From Undaria pinnatifida (Eukaryota > Sar > Phaeophyceae > Laminariales > Alariaceae), in the NCBI GenBank assembly GCA_012845835.1, contig JABAKD010000007.1:6798222-6862221 (forward strand): a stretch of 64,000 bases of DNA, read 5' to 3'. The stretch's first letter is position 1. Every line of letters begins with the position of its first letter. This document shows positions 1 to 12,295 of the stretch, piece by piece. A program made the position numbers and the translations under genes. The notes under the pieces were generated by a model. It was not told the origin of the DNA. It ran no database searches and was given only the letters and a program-made list of their open reading frames with translations.

Positions 1-770
1 GTGATAAATCGCTCCACCCGATGCCACTGAATAATAGGGGGCGACACGAACAACAGAGCGGAGTGTGGTGAACACCAAAGGCCTCGGGTTTCCATGGACC
101 CTGACAGCAAAATGCGCAGCAGCCTTCGCGGTCAGGCGTGCTGAACAGTACGTTGGCGAGCTTCTTGCTGGTGCACGTATCTAATGAAAAGAGGAGTGGT
201 GGTCGTCCTACGCAGTCAAACCACGGCGAGTCAATAGGGCCTCTCCATTCCCTGGCAACAGCACGGGGCGTTCGGTGGCTCCCGAAATCACGCACTTTGC
301 ACCTTATGAGCTACGCTAAACAAACAAGATAGGGGGCTACTACACCTTTTGGCAGGTTCTCAACACACAGGCGCGGTCTATCTTACCTGCACCCGACCTT
401 GAGAAACGAAACATGCACAACTCGATTGCGATCCTCTTTGTAGCATTGCAATACACACATTAGCCAAATCGAAATGACGGTGGAAAAATTGACCTGGTAT
501 TCAGTATCTCCTCGGTGGTGAATACCAGGCAGTCAACCCTGCAGTCAGATGCGTTGGGGCCCGAATATACCTCGTAGTAACGTAACTGTTACATTCGAAG
601 TTGCTCTTAGTTTATGCACAGTACGGCAAAAAACACTTTATATGCAGTAGACGTATCACGCTGCGGACCCAGGGGGCTCGGTCAAGACATGCTGCCGACC
701 CACACTCCTGGGATGATGGCCCCGACACGATCTATTCATAATAACGTTCACGGTTGTCCAGTCATGTTAC
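1..770. other. Probable intron, no recognised content
   Basis: This is presumed intron downstream of exon 10. A possible phase-compatible open segment with a GTAAGA donor at 386-381 was examined. It has no Pmp motif, so it is not called. Confidence 0.4.
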
Positions 771-1097
771 CTGCGTTATTGGCATGGAAGACGGATCCAC
801 GGATGAACGTTTCTCTGTCGCCGTTGAACAGATACAGCCCCCCCCCATCCGTGGCACTGTTCTCCTCAAAAACACACCGCCTCATTAAGAAATCGCCGTT
901 GCCAACGACTGTTGTGGCGACAATTGAAACGGCACCACCGGATCCCGCCTCGTTGAGCATGAAGGCTGCATCGTGAAGAGTAAGATTGCCATATGTGTCC
1001 GTCGACATAGCCCCCCCGTTGACGGACGCGACGTTTCCAGAAAATATTACATCTCCAGTAACGGAGACTGCTTCACACTTTGTTGAGTGCAATCCAC
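771..1097 (-). CDS. Beta-helix protein, long repeat exon 10 (about four rungs)
   Basis: This is a 327-nt exon (109 codons) with acceptor GTTTCAG, donor GTAACATG and phase 1 at both ends like the short ones. It encodes about four consecutive rungs without introns: ...VIFSGNVASVNGGAMS, LHDAAFMLNEAGSGGAVS, RRCVFEENSATDGGGLYLF and RGSVFHANNAG. Each carries the GGA and F-x-x-N motifs. Fusion of several repeats in one exon contrasts with the one-repeat exons upstream. The donor at its end means that the gene continues past the left edge of the window. Confidence 0.82.
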
Positions 1098-1587
1098 CTG
1101 AAACACCCCAGGTCGAGGTGGGTGCGGAGTCGGTCGGTTTCGACCTGTAAGTTTAGAATCCTGTCACACCGTGAACATGGTTTATTTGATTACACGTGAT
1201 TATGCAAGAGTCACGATAAATAAAAGCTACATGACACTAACAAACTAATCAAACCCACGGAAGGAAAACAAGCATTAGGGCCGGCATCTCCGTCCCAATA
1301 CCGGAAGGTCCACATTCTGGAACTACGAAATTAACGGCAAACGGCATACCCCATGTAGTACATGCCATACACTTAAATCGTAGTTGGCGACAGCCTCGGA
1401 GTTAAAATGGTTTAGCCGTAATTGACCTGTGAATCATGTGGGCAGTTGGACGATGGGATGCAGCCAACAAGATAAAAGTCGGTGTGGTCGTCGATAGGAA
1501 CTCACGCAGCAGTATATTTGTAAATCTCGTGCACACATACTTTTGCTGGCGGTCAATGGACGACAACTGCACATTGCACAGCACGAG

Positions 1588-1970
1588 TCGTCAGCAGCCA
1601 GCAGCAGCAGCCGGCAGCAATAGTATGTCAGAAGCAAGAATATCGACCAGCATGTATGTGCCTGCAGCAGGAGCCAGCAGCAGCAGGTATCAGCATCAAG
1701 AAGCAGCAGCGAGGAAAAAACAGCACCGGCAGCTACCAAGGTTGCAACAAGCAGCAGCCAGTAAATGACGGACGGTAGTTACACCGAACTTAACAGTAGT
1801 TTTCTGCAGTCATCCGCAGAAGCAACAGCCAACTTCATCAGCCACAAGCACGAGCAGCCAGTAGCTGAAGCTAGTAGCAGTACGCAGCATCATCAACTAC
1901 TGCAGCAAAATCCAGCACCAAAAACTAGCAAGACAGCAGCCAACAGCAGCAGCAACGGGAAGCAGTAGAC
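1588..1970. repeat. Degenerate CAG-rich tract in intron
   Basis: The segment contains many interrupted CAG/AGC triplets with short non-repeat spacers. Open frames cross it on both strands, as expected for a triplet repeat with few stops; no domain is visible. The rest of 1,098-2,430 shows nothing recognisable. Confidence 0.7.
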
Positions 1971-2436
1971 CGCAAACCCAACAGCAGTGAGCGGCACTAG
2001 AATGTCGGTGGGCGTGTGCGGGCGTGTGCCACGCCTACTTGATATTGATCATTACCATACGGTGCTTTAGCAATCATTTGTCACACATACCGACAACGAA
2101 AAGTCACACGAAGCTTTGATCGACCCGTTCCCACCACGCGTCCACACAAGTACCATGGTGAAGAACGACGACGAATCCGAGCACATTAGGTTGTCTCTGC
2201 TGCTCCCGATTCCCCGGATCGCTGTCCAGCTGCGCGCATAACCCTCTAAAGCCACCTACCCGGTAACGATCCAGCCTGAAGGTTTCGATGCTATTGTATG
2301 GCTATGATGGTTGATCCTTAATAATCAAGCCAATAAACTACTGGTCAATACCAAAATTTGTATGATTTATCATCGTACCATGGGAAATATATTCAATACA
2401 TCATGATCATGGGCCACCTGCACAATCTGTATTTTA

Positions 2437-3325
2437 GGTGAAAGTGCGTGAAAGTTTCCATGAAAGCGATGGAAGCTTCCATGGAAGCGTTCATGGAAGC
2501 TGTGGAAGCTTCCATGGAAGTGTGGAGGCTTCCGTGGAGGTAACTTCCACAGAAGTTTTTCGTGGAAGCTTCGACGGAAGATACTTCCACGGAAGTGACT
2601 TCCACGGAAGCTTTCGTGGAAGTAAATTTGATTCCACGGAAGTTTTCACAGAAAATTTCAAAGAAAATTCCACGGAAGCTTTCACGGAAGTTTTCGTGGA
2701 AATAAAAACCTTCACAGAAGCTTTCAAAGAAGCTTTCACGGAAGCTTTCGCGGAATTTTTAGTGGAAATAAGTTTGCTTCCACGGAAGCTTGCATGGAAG
2801 CTTTCGTGGAAGTGAATTTCTTCCAGGAAGCTTTCACGGATTTTTTCGTGGAAGTAAATTTGCTTCCACAGAAGCTTTCACGGAATCTTTCGTGGAAGTA
2901 CATTTTCTTCCACGGAAGTTCTCACGGAAGCTTTCGTGGACGTAAATTTTCTTCCACGGAGTTTTCACGGAAGCTGTCACGGAAACTCTCGTGGAAGTAA
3001 ATTTGCTTCCATGGAAGCTTTAACGGAAGCTTTGACGGATGCTGTCGTGGAAGTAAATTTGCTTCCACCGAAGCTTTCACGGAAGCTTTCACGGAAGCTT
3101 TCACGGAAGCTGTCGTGGAAGTACATTTGCTTCCACGGAAGCTTTCACGGAAGCTTTCCCAGAAGCAAATTTGCTTCCACGGAAACGTTCACGGAAGCTT
3201 TCGTGGAAGTAAAAAATTAGAGATACTATGTAATAATTTCCTTCCACGGAAGCTTTCAAAAACAAATCCCATGGAAGCTTTCGCGCGAAAGAAAATTACT
3301 GCCACGAAAGCTTCTGTGAAAGCGT
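2437..3325. repeat. GGAAGC(TTTC) satellite-like array, left arm
   Basis: The array is built on a roughly 12-bp unit, GGAAGCTTTCAC or GGAAGCTTTCGT, organised into longer units of about 45-60 bp that contain GTAAATTTGCTTCCACGG. The unit is rich in the palindromes AAGCTT and GGAAGCTTCC, so neighbouring units can pair as hairpins. Open frames exist in several frames on both strands because the unit has no stops; they are not genes. Confidence 0.85.
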
Positions 3326-3358
3326 CCGGCATGTGGTTGACATACTTTTAATACCCTA

Positions 3359-3396
3359 ACCCCAACGCTAACCCTAACCCTAACCCTACCCCAATG
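3359..3396. repeat. Interstitial telomere-type repeat (CCCTAA)n
   Basis: About six copies of CCCTAA, some degenerate, sit between the two arms of the GGAAGC array. The unit equals the TTAGGG-class telomere repeat on the other strand. Its internal position suggests an old telomere junction, a repair insertion or a subtelomeric fragment. Confidence 0.75.
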
Positions 3397-3519
3397 AAAT
3401 GCAACAGCCAATGTGCAGTGAAGCCCCCTTCGTCTCGTACTCATTGTGCGTCGATCATGTGTCGAAAAAGTCGTAAGCTATAATGGAGGCACAGTTGTGT
3501 ACACTACAAATATATCCGT

Positions 3520-4350
3520 GAGAGCTGTCGTGGAAGCCGCTGAGATTCCGTGGAAGCTACGGAAGCTTCCATGGAAGTAAAACGTAAAATTCCGAGGATG
3601 TAGCTTCCCACTTTTCGTGGACGCTACTTCGAAAGCATTCATGAAAAGCTTTCGTGGGAGCTTTCGTGGAAGCCGCTGAGCTTCTGACCTTCCGTGGTAG
3701 CTGCCGCTTGCTTCCATGGAACTGAAACCTAAATATCCGTGGACGTGGTTTCGTGGACGCTTTCGAATCCGTGGAATCTTCTGTGGAATCACTTCCGAGG
3801 AAGATTTCGTGGAAGCTTTCGTGGAAGTTCCTTCCATGGGAGCTTTTGTGGAAGCTTTTGTGGAAGATTTCGTGGAAGTTATTCCCTTGGAAGCTGTCGT
3901 GGAAGCTTCCGTGGAAGCTTTTGTGGAAGCTGTCGTGGAAGCTTTCGTGGAAGCTTTCGTGGAAAATACTTCCATGGAAGCTTTCGTGGAGGTTACTTCC
4001 ATGGAAGCTTTCGTGAAAGCTTTCGTGGAAGCTCTCGTGGAAGCTCCCGTGGAAGTTACTTCCGTGGAAGCTTCCAATACTTCCATCGAAGCTTCCGTGG
4101 AAGCTTTGTTGGAAGCTACGTCCATGAAAGCTTTCGAGAAAGCTTCAGGGAAAGTTTCCGTTTTTTTTTTCCATGGATGCTTCCATATCGTCCACAAAAT
4201 CTTCCAGGAAGCTACCACAGAAACTTTCATGGAAGCTTCCACCGCCTCCAACGCTTCCATGAAAGCTTCCATGGAAGCTATGGAAGCTTTCATGGAAGCC
4301 ACGGAAGCTTGCATGAAAGCGGTGGAAGCTTCCACGGAAGTTTTCACTTG
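3520..4350. repeat. GGAAGC(TTTCGT) satellite-like array, right arm
   Basis: This is the same unit family as the left arm, here mostly GTGGAAGCTTTC repeated with ATGGAAGC variants toward the right end. All frames are long and open, reading EAFVEAFVE or GSFRGSFRG on the plus strand, which marks it as a repeat and not a coding gene. An AT dinucleotide run lies just beyond it at about 4,398-4,421. Confidence 0.85.
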
Positions 4351-4421
4351 ATTCCCCGCAAAACGCAAGTAGTGCAGGAGACGGTAATTGACCGAAATAT
4401 ATATATATATATATATATATG

Positions 4422-6606
4422 TGGGGGAACCTCACGCCAGCAGCACTTCTCAAGAGAAGACCTACGACAACAGCGTACAACTATTCACGCTCTCACGTAC
4501 GTCCATTTGATCTTGTCCGGAGCCACGCGGGTTATCGGTGTCTAGCTTTCATCTTCACGTGGAACGTCAACCGTACAACAACGTCGACATCGACGTCAAT
4601 AACTCGTGTTTTTATTGCTTACGAAAAACGAGGAGTGCGATATTTCAATACACCTTGCCGGGTATGCCAGAGAAGAGGACTAGCTTTTGCAGCTCGTGTT
4701 TTCCGTATACCGGATCTTGTCTCAAAGGCTTACGGTCCAATGTAGATACAATGCAGATGCCATGTTTTCAATAACGCTGCCTTAACTGCGTTGTTTGAAT
4801 GAGGCAAACGCCCGAAACACGCCCCAGACGTGCTTAAAAGCCATATAAACGCCTTTGACGTGCCTTCCTGCCTTTTTCGACATTCAAATTTCAAGTAATG
4901 TGTCTCCTAAATGTGACAGTATATTCCAAGCCGGGCTAAAACGATTATATTATGTGCTAAACGTAAGACACCCGATCATGGCGAATAAGAATTGTACCAC
5001 TTATGAGCTTCAGACCACTTATGAGCTTGGGCCATTCATCGAACACACGAGACCATCAGACCGCGGCAAGAGCCCACTGTTCAGGCGAGAAAAATAAGGG
5101 AGGGGTTAGATCGACTCCGGGGCCAGCCCAGACGTTGCTAGGAGTAAAGTGCCACCGGACGAACACGCCCGTGGCTCATGTGCAAACCCGTAGCAGAAGA
5201 AGAATAGTTGAAGGTGGGTAGATTACGGCTTGTAGGCAGTGGTGGGCGTACGGTCCAGTGCCGGTGAGCTCGAGAGTGGTCCGTAAAAATTGTCACCGTG
5301 TATTGTAGTACTTATAGTTGCTCTTAACTCATACTCTTGACGGCAGAAACACGACATTTAAACGATAATAGGCAGTTCTCGAGTTGAGGGCCCTGGTCGG
5401 TCTGGAGTATTCTCGATAAACTATACTACCCCTATAGTCTAGACTATATATGCCGCACCGCACGGTGACGCTGTGTGCTGCTTCCTGGTTCCGCCCGTGT
5501 CCTGGACGTGGGGAGGGGGGGGGGCTGTACAACCAAGTGTTTGTCCGGATTCATGTATCTTCGCGGTTGAGTCTTTTGTTTTCATACCCGGATAAAATAG
5601 GATAGCAAACAATTTGTTGATGCTGCGGCTTTTTCATGCCGGTGTCGTGAAACCAACAGCATCCCTTCGGTAGTTTTTCAGCGGGCTCGTGCAGTACGCT
5701 TGTTTCGAGAACGTTCGCGTGGTATCACGGTTGGCGGGATACTTCACGTTTCCTTAAGATTTCGTACGCCCCACTTACATCTGTGTCAATCCCGTCTTTT
5801 TTTACCGCTGCCGTCCTCCGTTATAACTTCACGCGGAGCCTATACAATCACACACCCTTCCACATTTTTGGCTCCGGGGTGAGATCTGCGCCGAAGGTTC
5901 ATATATATATGCATAGGGACTGCACCGATTGCAAGCATACCCTACCTTACGATTCGCTGCTGTAGACACCGGCCCCACGCGTGCTTCGGGGGCAACAACA
6001 TGGCTCGATCACACCCCCAATATCTATACATTGATTAGTTGACGTCTAGCTCGAGATGTGATCTGGTTCAACCCATGTGCCAAGGTGAAGGGGCTGTAGG
6101 GGATATTTTGGGGATGCACCAATGGTGCCGTCCATGGGAAGCCAACCGCCCCTGTCGGCTTCGTCGGATACCAGGATAAGCTAGCGAAGCTCGGTGCGCT
6201 ACTTAAACGACTCAGTAGTAAACATTGCAAGACACTCGTTGCTGGAACCATTCTCGAGAGCGGCGAGAAAAGGTACCTCCCGAATATAGTCACGCCACGA
6301 ATATTCACGTGACGAATCATAAGCAATTGGGGAGAGACCGATACCTACTTAGCCTCGAACACGCGAGTTGTTTATGAACTCGTTTGTCGAGGGCTGCGGG
6401 AGAACGATCTCAATCGATACTCGGAGCTACGATTAGCAATTTCAGCAAGCACTGTATAGCACATTGGCCGCAACCGCGGCGAACTACCATTGACGGGGCG
6501 CACGAACATGTTCTCACGAGTAATATACTACCGCCTCGCGCAGACGCCATACATACATATGCCATACATACCCTTGACCTGTGCTCACTATGGAACCGTT
6601 GCTTAC
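4422..6606. other. Intron sequence, nothing recognised
   Basis: I see no Pmp exon, domain or repeat family here, apart from the TAGTCTAGACTA motif at about 5,433-5,450. Confidence 0.4.
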
Positions 6607-6687
6607 CTCCAGATGCCGATGCTTTATTGTTGGTGAAAACTGTTCCACCGATAATGGTCATATCGGTTTCGTACGCATAGATGGCAC
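6607..6687 (-). CDS. Beta-helix protein, repeat exon 9
   Basis: This is an 81-nt exon preceded by a polypyrimidine tract (TTTTTTTTTTTTCAACCAG), with donor GTAAGCAA and phase 1 at both ends. The translation starts GAIYAYETDMTIIG and ends VFTNNKASASGG. The acceptor is the most canonical in the gene. Confidence 0.8.
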
Positions 6688-9600
6688 CTGGTTGAAAAAA
6701 AAAAAACGAGAACAGAGAGCATTCCGAAGAGGAGGAATTCTGAGAGTGTAGGGCGGGGTGGAACCGTTTTCGAGGCCTGCGAACCAAAACGAGGTATAGG
6801 GCGGGACGAGGCTCGGTAGGGCTGGTCAGAGCGCCACGGGAAAGTGCAACTTCCGGAGGCAGCTTGGGTCGGGGGCATGCGCGACGGGATTGTATACGTG
6901 GCGGTCCACCAGCCCCGTCCAGTGTGTCGCAAACTAAGGATTTTCGTCGTCGGAATAAACAGAACCTTTCGCGCTGTGCGCTGTACGTGCGGTTTATCGG
7001 GATAAACATGTTCCCCGAGGTAAACTACGGAATGCCCTGCACACGGTGGTATGGCTTCGTGGTTGTGTTTCGCCTCCGAGCACATTTTATTTCGGTACCT
7101 GTTGCCATGATGGTATAATTGTGAAGTGCGCAGATGAGACAAAAATAATACCTAGATGGGGTGCCGAACAACAGTCTACTCCGCATGTTGTCATATATCT
7201 ATCGTCTGCTACGCGGTAGGGGTGCATCTGCATATTGTTTGGGCCCGTCGCGTATGGGGCTCTAAACCAGATCAAAACCTGCTCTTGAAAAATTTCGGAC
7301 TCGAGTCGTTCTACGTACGGTAGCCCCCACAACATTTCTTTAACGATATCGCCGCTTTCAAAACCTGCTCCAGGTCGCGTTTCCCAAAATACAGTGTCCC
7401 TCGACACCCCGACGTCATCGGTCGATAGGCCTTTGCACCCAGAAACTATGTGGAAACTTTGGCTTCAATTGTACCCTTCCTTGTGTCGAGCAGCCATGAA
7501 ACGTTCGTTGGAGAATATGCTGGTTTTGTGGGGGGGGTATCGTAGACTCAGTCATTCTTTGTCTAGGTATCTATCTCAGACCGTAAATAATAACGGAAAC
7601 ATACATGTGCCTGAAGCAGAATTGGAAATTCCGACGATACCCGGTAGAGACCTGCAGTCCGTCCGCTGAGGAGACCAATTAGTGACAAACGATTTATCTG
7701 TAATAGCGTGTCACACGGTTTGTAGTAAGCTCCTATTTGTCGACGATAAGTAGCCAACCGTGTCTACCATCGTCGAGGAATGCTGCGTTTGAGCTATCCC
7801 GTGCCACACGTCGTAACACTCGGGGCGGAGGCCACGTGCGTGTGTCGCCTTGTTTCTTGAGACCGCATGGTGGAGCGCCGCCGGGTGTTCTCGACGTCCG
7901 TGCGGCGTTACGCATAATAATACGTTTCACGGGGTCGACATGTTTCCTCGAAGGGACGCTTCAAGCATTTAAGCTTGTTTCACATGCATAGACTGTAGAG
8001 AGATGTTGGGTGATACAAGGGACGGGCCGCCACCCACATCACCGCTAGCAGCGATGGCATCCAATCCCCTCCCATCAGGGGAGGCAACATGCAAAGAGGC
8101 AGCTCACGCCGAACGGTTGGCTTCTACTTAAAACATGTTTAAACCATAGGGCTAAGGAGAATCTCATTGTACATCTGGCGCCTTATTCCGATTATCGTTT
8201 CGCTTCAGAACGATGGTGTCTTATTCAGCGATAGGTTTAAGACAGATGCATAGTCTAGCAGGAGTGCATTGTGTGTTACTTAGGTTCCGTGTTTTTTCAG
8301 AATATGAAGTTTTTAACGCTGTACAGCCTCCTGGTGACCGGTGTTGACAGACGAGCATGTCAAGACCAAACTACAATACCAACATCGGGTTGAAAATGGA
8401 CAGCTTTGCATTTAACAATCCGTTTCCATCAGTAATAAGCTATTTGGCCAAATTTTACTCCCTCTGCATTGTATTTGGATGTACGTTAAGGCGCAAAGTG
8501 TGCAGAAAAGCCAACGCGTTCACCCCCGTGTTGTACCGTACTTACCTGCACACTCCGGCACGAGATAACCCGTGAACATCGATTCCGGAAATCTTGGAGT
8601 CTTGTCGATAACTCATCGAAGCAAGCAAACATTTGTGCACTGGTTAAACCGCAGCTTAGCTAGTTCATGCGGGAGACGCCGCGCGCTCAACGTAGTTGCC
8701 CTACATCAACGCATTTTACTGGTTCCTTTCGCGCTGACGTCTACGTTTGTTGCCGGCCACAGGTTGCCTTGTTGGTCCACAGAGGCCGGTTCATGTACTT
8801 AGTGTTGCTGAAAGTTGCTCACACTCGTATTCCTTGACGGGGAAGGTTGCTGTACCTTTGGGTTTCGTTTGTTCACGAGGGACTTGACCCGTGCGCGGAA
8901 CACCCGGCGGGGTGGTAAACGCTTGGTAGAACCCATAGCGGTGCCAAGCGGGATGGAAGTCGATGACCAGGAAAATTCTTTACGGAGCGACCCCTCGCTG
9001 GACCTCGCACATGGTCCACACAGCTTTGCGCGATACTAACCGACGAATAGTGCCATTAACATGCCATTACATGGTGTGCCATATTAATTAATCATGGCCG
9101 CCCGTCATATTTTTCACGCATTGCACATCGCAACCATAGTCTCGATACCGTGCAACGTAGGTTGCGTCCTACCCTCGGTATGAACGACCGAAACAAGTGA
9201 TAAGCACTGTTGCAACGTCGTGATTTCAAGGGAAGCGGAGGGGTTCACGGGACAATAGGTAAGGACAGAGGGGAGAAGGCCAACCAACGATGCGACAAAA
9301 ACGAGTAAAACAGAGCCGGATGCTGCAGTGGAAACACTAACAATGGTGGTGAGTAGTGGAACTCAAACAACACAATGTATAGTCCGGGCATAGGTTTCGC
9401 CGAACTTTTTCCCCGGCACTACAAGGGCGCACAAAAACAATATATTCCGACACCACATCTCAAAAATTGTTTTTTTGACCTCTCAGGGGAGGGGGGGGTA
9501 CGAGGACCCTACCCCCCCCCCACCCCCCCCTCCAACCGCCACCCAATCTCCCATATAACAACACTATACTAAATCCTTTATAATTACGGGGGCGGGGGTT

Positions 9601-10797
9601 CGTGTATTCCACGTGGGCCCGAGTTCGACGTGATCACGAACTGTGACGACCTGCGTCCGCAGAAGAGACGGAGAAAGAGCTAGAGAGCGGTCGCGATGAG
9701 CACAGTCTTCCGTGGGGAGGGAACCCTCGCGTACCGACCCCCTTCGAAAAGACGGCTAGCTAGAACACGCCTGCCGAAAGCGAGCGGATAGCTCGGAGTT
9801 TATTCATTTGCTGCTGCCGGCACAACTTCGGCGCCGCTCCAGGAAAGGAGGTGGGAAAGGCCAAGGCGTGGGTTGAACCCAATACCGGGAAAGCTGCACG
9901 TCAGAAACGTCATATATATATATATATATCTGTCCTCTCGCGCTCAAGCGAGACTCGCAAGAAAGTGTCATTGCTTCAGGCGTGAAATCGGCGACGAAGA
10001 GCACGTCATCTACACCATGCTGCACCAACGTACCCCTGAATTGCTTATTATTCTATATTTTTTCCACCCTGTAGAGTGGGTGTGGAAGCACTCCATGTCC
10101 CACCACGTAGAAGGGAGGTATGCCGCTTCGTTGGCTGTGAGCAAACCAAATCCCAAGACTGTGAGATTCAAAGACAGCTTTTAAAAACGCGAGGCAGAAA
10201 AGGTGGCAGTGGCGAAAAAGCCGCGAAAGGCCAGGGGCATAAGGCTGTCGGAGCCCCCGTATCACGCCGAAATCGCTCACAACAGAAGTGTAAAGGTGTT
10301 AATAGCTCCCGTAGCACGCCGCAAGGTCTCACAGCAGAAAGGGGGGTCAGAGGATTCAGACGAATCACACCGAGATGAGTCACGCTCAGACGGTTGCCCA
10401 AGGTTGTCGTAGACTTGTCGCACAGGCATTGAGAAGCAAGCAAGAAGCAAGCCCTTGTTGAGAAGCAAGGTCATTGTTTTTGGTTCTGAGGCAACTTGGG
10501 GCGGAGCTGTCTCCAAGCATCATACTTCCACACACAGGCGTCGCCAGCCCATCATAGATTATTACTCCTGCGTCTCTCAATCTATCTATTGGTATATGTA
10601 GAACGCCCACGTGTAGTATACCCAAGCACGCAAGCATTGGCATTGAGACCAAAAATGAGAGAGGAAAATCCCTTGGGAAATGTCACCACCAGGAAAAAAA
10701 AAACGTCAGCCCTCCGGATGCGGAGGGGGGAGGGGGGGGGAGGGGTAATGTGGTGTGCGTGCTAACTTTCCTTGTGCGCCGCCAAAGATACACTTGC
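6688..10797. other. Intron with possible decayed exons only
   Basis: This interval holds no intact exon. Weak exon-like starts on the minus strand (GIIFVSSAHFTI near 7,150 and GLYRVSSEFPILL near 7,655) have an AG acceptor but no proper close or donor. A poly-G/poly-C inverted repeat lies at about 9,489-9,526, and an AT run at 9,911-9,929. Confidence 0.35.
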
Positions 10798-10876
10798 CTC
10801 CACGTCACGATATGTCCTGACAATTTACAAAGCATCTCCAAAACGCTCGTTCCTACGCGCAGGTAGATGGTGGGGC
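10798..10876 (-). pseudogene. Possible decayed beta-helix repeat exon
   Basis: The minus strand reads GPTIYLRVGTSV...LSGHIVTWR. It has the length of a repeat exon (79 nt), a TIY start and an x-G-x-x-(A/V)-T close. The acceptor is AAG, the donor is GCAAGT, and the length is one base off a multiple of three. If homologous it is dead. Confidence 0.25.
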
Positions 10877-11995
10877 CTTGAAATATACTGCTCAAGCTCG
10901 TTTGTCTCATTGTTGTGTAAAATAATGAAATAAAGACAGATTTATGTCGTGGGAGGTGAACTGTTTGCAAAAGTATTTGGACCATGAATTTCGACAACAT
11001 GGACCACATTTTTTCAGTCAAATACAGCATGGCGGAAAAAAAGGCACGAGACCGACCCCAAGACATTTTTGTTTTTCTTGCTTACAAGAGTCCGATAGTA
11101 TCGGGTGTTTGGTTTGCATAACCGTACCATCTGCGGAGATGCGGCGGAACTCATGGTTCCCCGACCAGGCAAAGTCATTCGATATATGTCCGTGACTCGG
11201 GGGTTGCTTACAACATATCAGATAAAAGGCCACGCCCCAATGTCCGGAGTATAATACTCCATGTGGTATTATAGTCTACAACTTGAAAATTTTACGTTTT
11301 TTGGTCTCTATTCTTCTCCCTGGATGATGGCGCTGAAGGTATCGAGATTCCAGTCCCCGTGAGCCAGACTAAATCATGCACCTGTTTTATCGATTATGAT
11401 AGCATCCAGTCGTACAAAATAACTGGTGCTAGGGGCGAAGGCAGGATAGAGCGAACTATTCTCGACTCAGGTGCTTTCGCGCACCTACCATAATAAGACT
11501 GCCGTCAGCAGCTCTTGAAGCATTGGGCAGTAGCCCTGGAGCCCGCGTCAAACACCGACGCTACTCGATACGGGGAACAAGCCAGGAGAGAAGAGGAACG
11601 TGAGTTTGCCCAGGAAGGCAGACCTACGAGAAGAAGCACCGCACCTTCCTCGGAGCTATCTCCGCTGACCAAAGACAAGGCACCACCGCAAGTATCAGCA
11701 GCTCAGCGCAACTGGCGAGAAGCAGCTCGCTTATGAATCCAAAATCGAGGCAGCCCTGCCCGTTGAAAGAAAACTATTTGGTTGGTGTGGGAAAATTTGC
11801 CTAAAACGGTTGACATTGCTGTCAAATCTTCCGAGACGGTGATACCTTACAGAGATTAGTCCAGGGAACTGACCCCTTGTTCGGCATTAAGGCGCTGAAG
11901 GTGCTTGGCATATGGTACGGAAGTAATGGAAGATCTCATGGAATCAATCTATAGCTTTAAGTCCACAAAAACATCCGCGGAAGCTCCCGTGCACG
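10877..11995. other. Intron; possible retroelement remnant near 11.5-11.95 kb
   Basis: A 73-codon plus-strand open frame starts at 11,515 and is rich in Arg, Glu and Ala. Further right, at 11,882-11,926, a frame reads IKALKVLGIWYG. That resembles the K-x-LG-(I/V)-W-(F/Y)-G motif after the catalytic motif in some non-LTR reverse transcriptases. This is too little for a firm call. Confidence 0.2.
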
Positions 11996-12295
11996 ATCTT
12001 GGGGCTTTGAATCATGACCGTGAAAGCTTCCATGGAGGAGTGAAAGCTTCCACAAGAGCATGGAGTACTTCCGTGTAGATTTTTGCAGCTACCATCATGG
12101 AAGTACTGGAAGCTTCTGTGAAAGTACTGGAAGCTTCTATGAAGGTACTGGTATCATTGGAAACTTCCATGAAAGCTGTTTTATCGTCAACGGCAGTCTC
12201 AGTGCTGTCGGCTTCCTCGGAATGGTGAAGGCTTTCATGGAATTGGTGTAAAATTCGCCGGAAATTGTCTAGTCTAAGCTTCCATGGATGTTGTG
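11996..12295. repeat. Third, degenerate GGAAGCTTCC-type array
   Basis: Scattered GAAAGCTTCCATGGA and GTACTGGAAGCTTC units are related to the arrays at 2.4-4.35 kb but more diverged. A CAG-rich tract follows at 12,355-12,480, as one precedes the larger array. Confidence 0.6.

Noticed and set aside
387-495. Minus-strand open segment with CCAG acceptor and GTAAGA donor
   Set aside because: Splice sites look acceptable but the peptide has no Pmp motif and ends in a different phase.
3478-4545. Three long overlapping frames of 211-296 codons over the GGAAGC array
   Set aside because: Several frames are open at once on both strands because the repeat unit has no stops. No start context or non-repeat domain.
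7087-7407. 106-codon minus-strand frame with ordinary composition
   Set aside because: No motif or paired exon. The exon-like GIIFVSSAHFTI part lacks a close and donor, so it is mentioned only as a possible relic.
8545-8640. Minus-strand segment ending FTGYLVPECAG before a good GTAAGT donor
   Set aside because: The end resembles a repeat exon, but the start does not, and the only AG upstream gives a length that breaks the phase.
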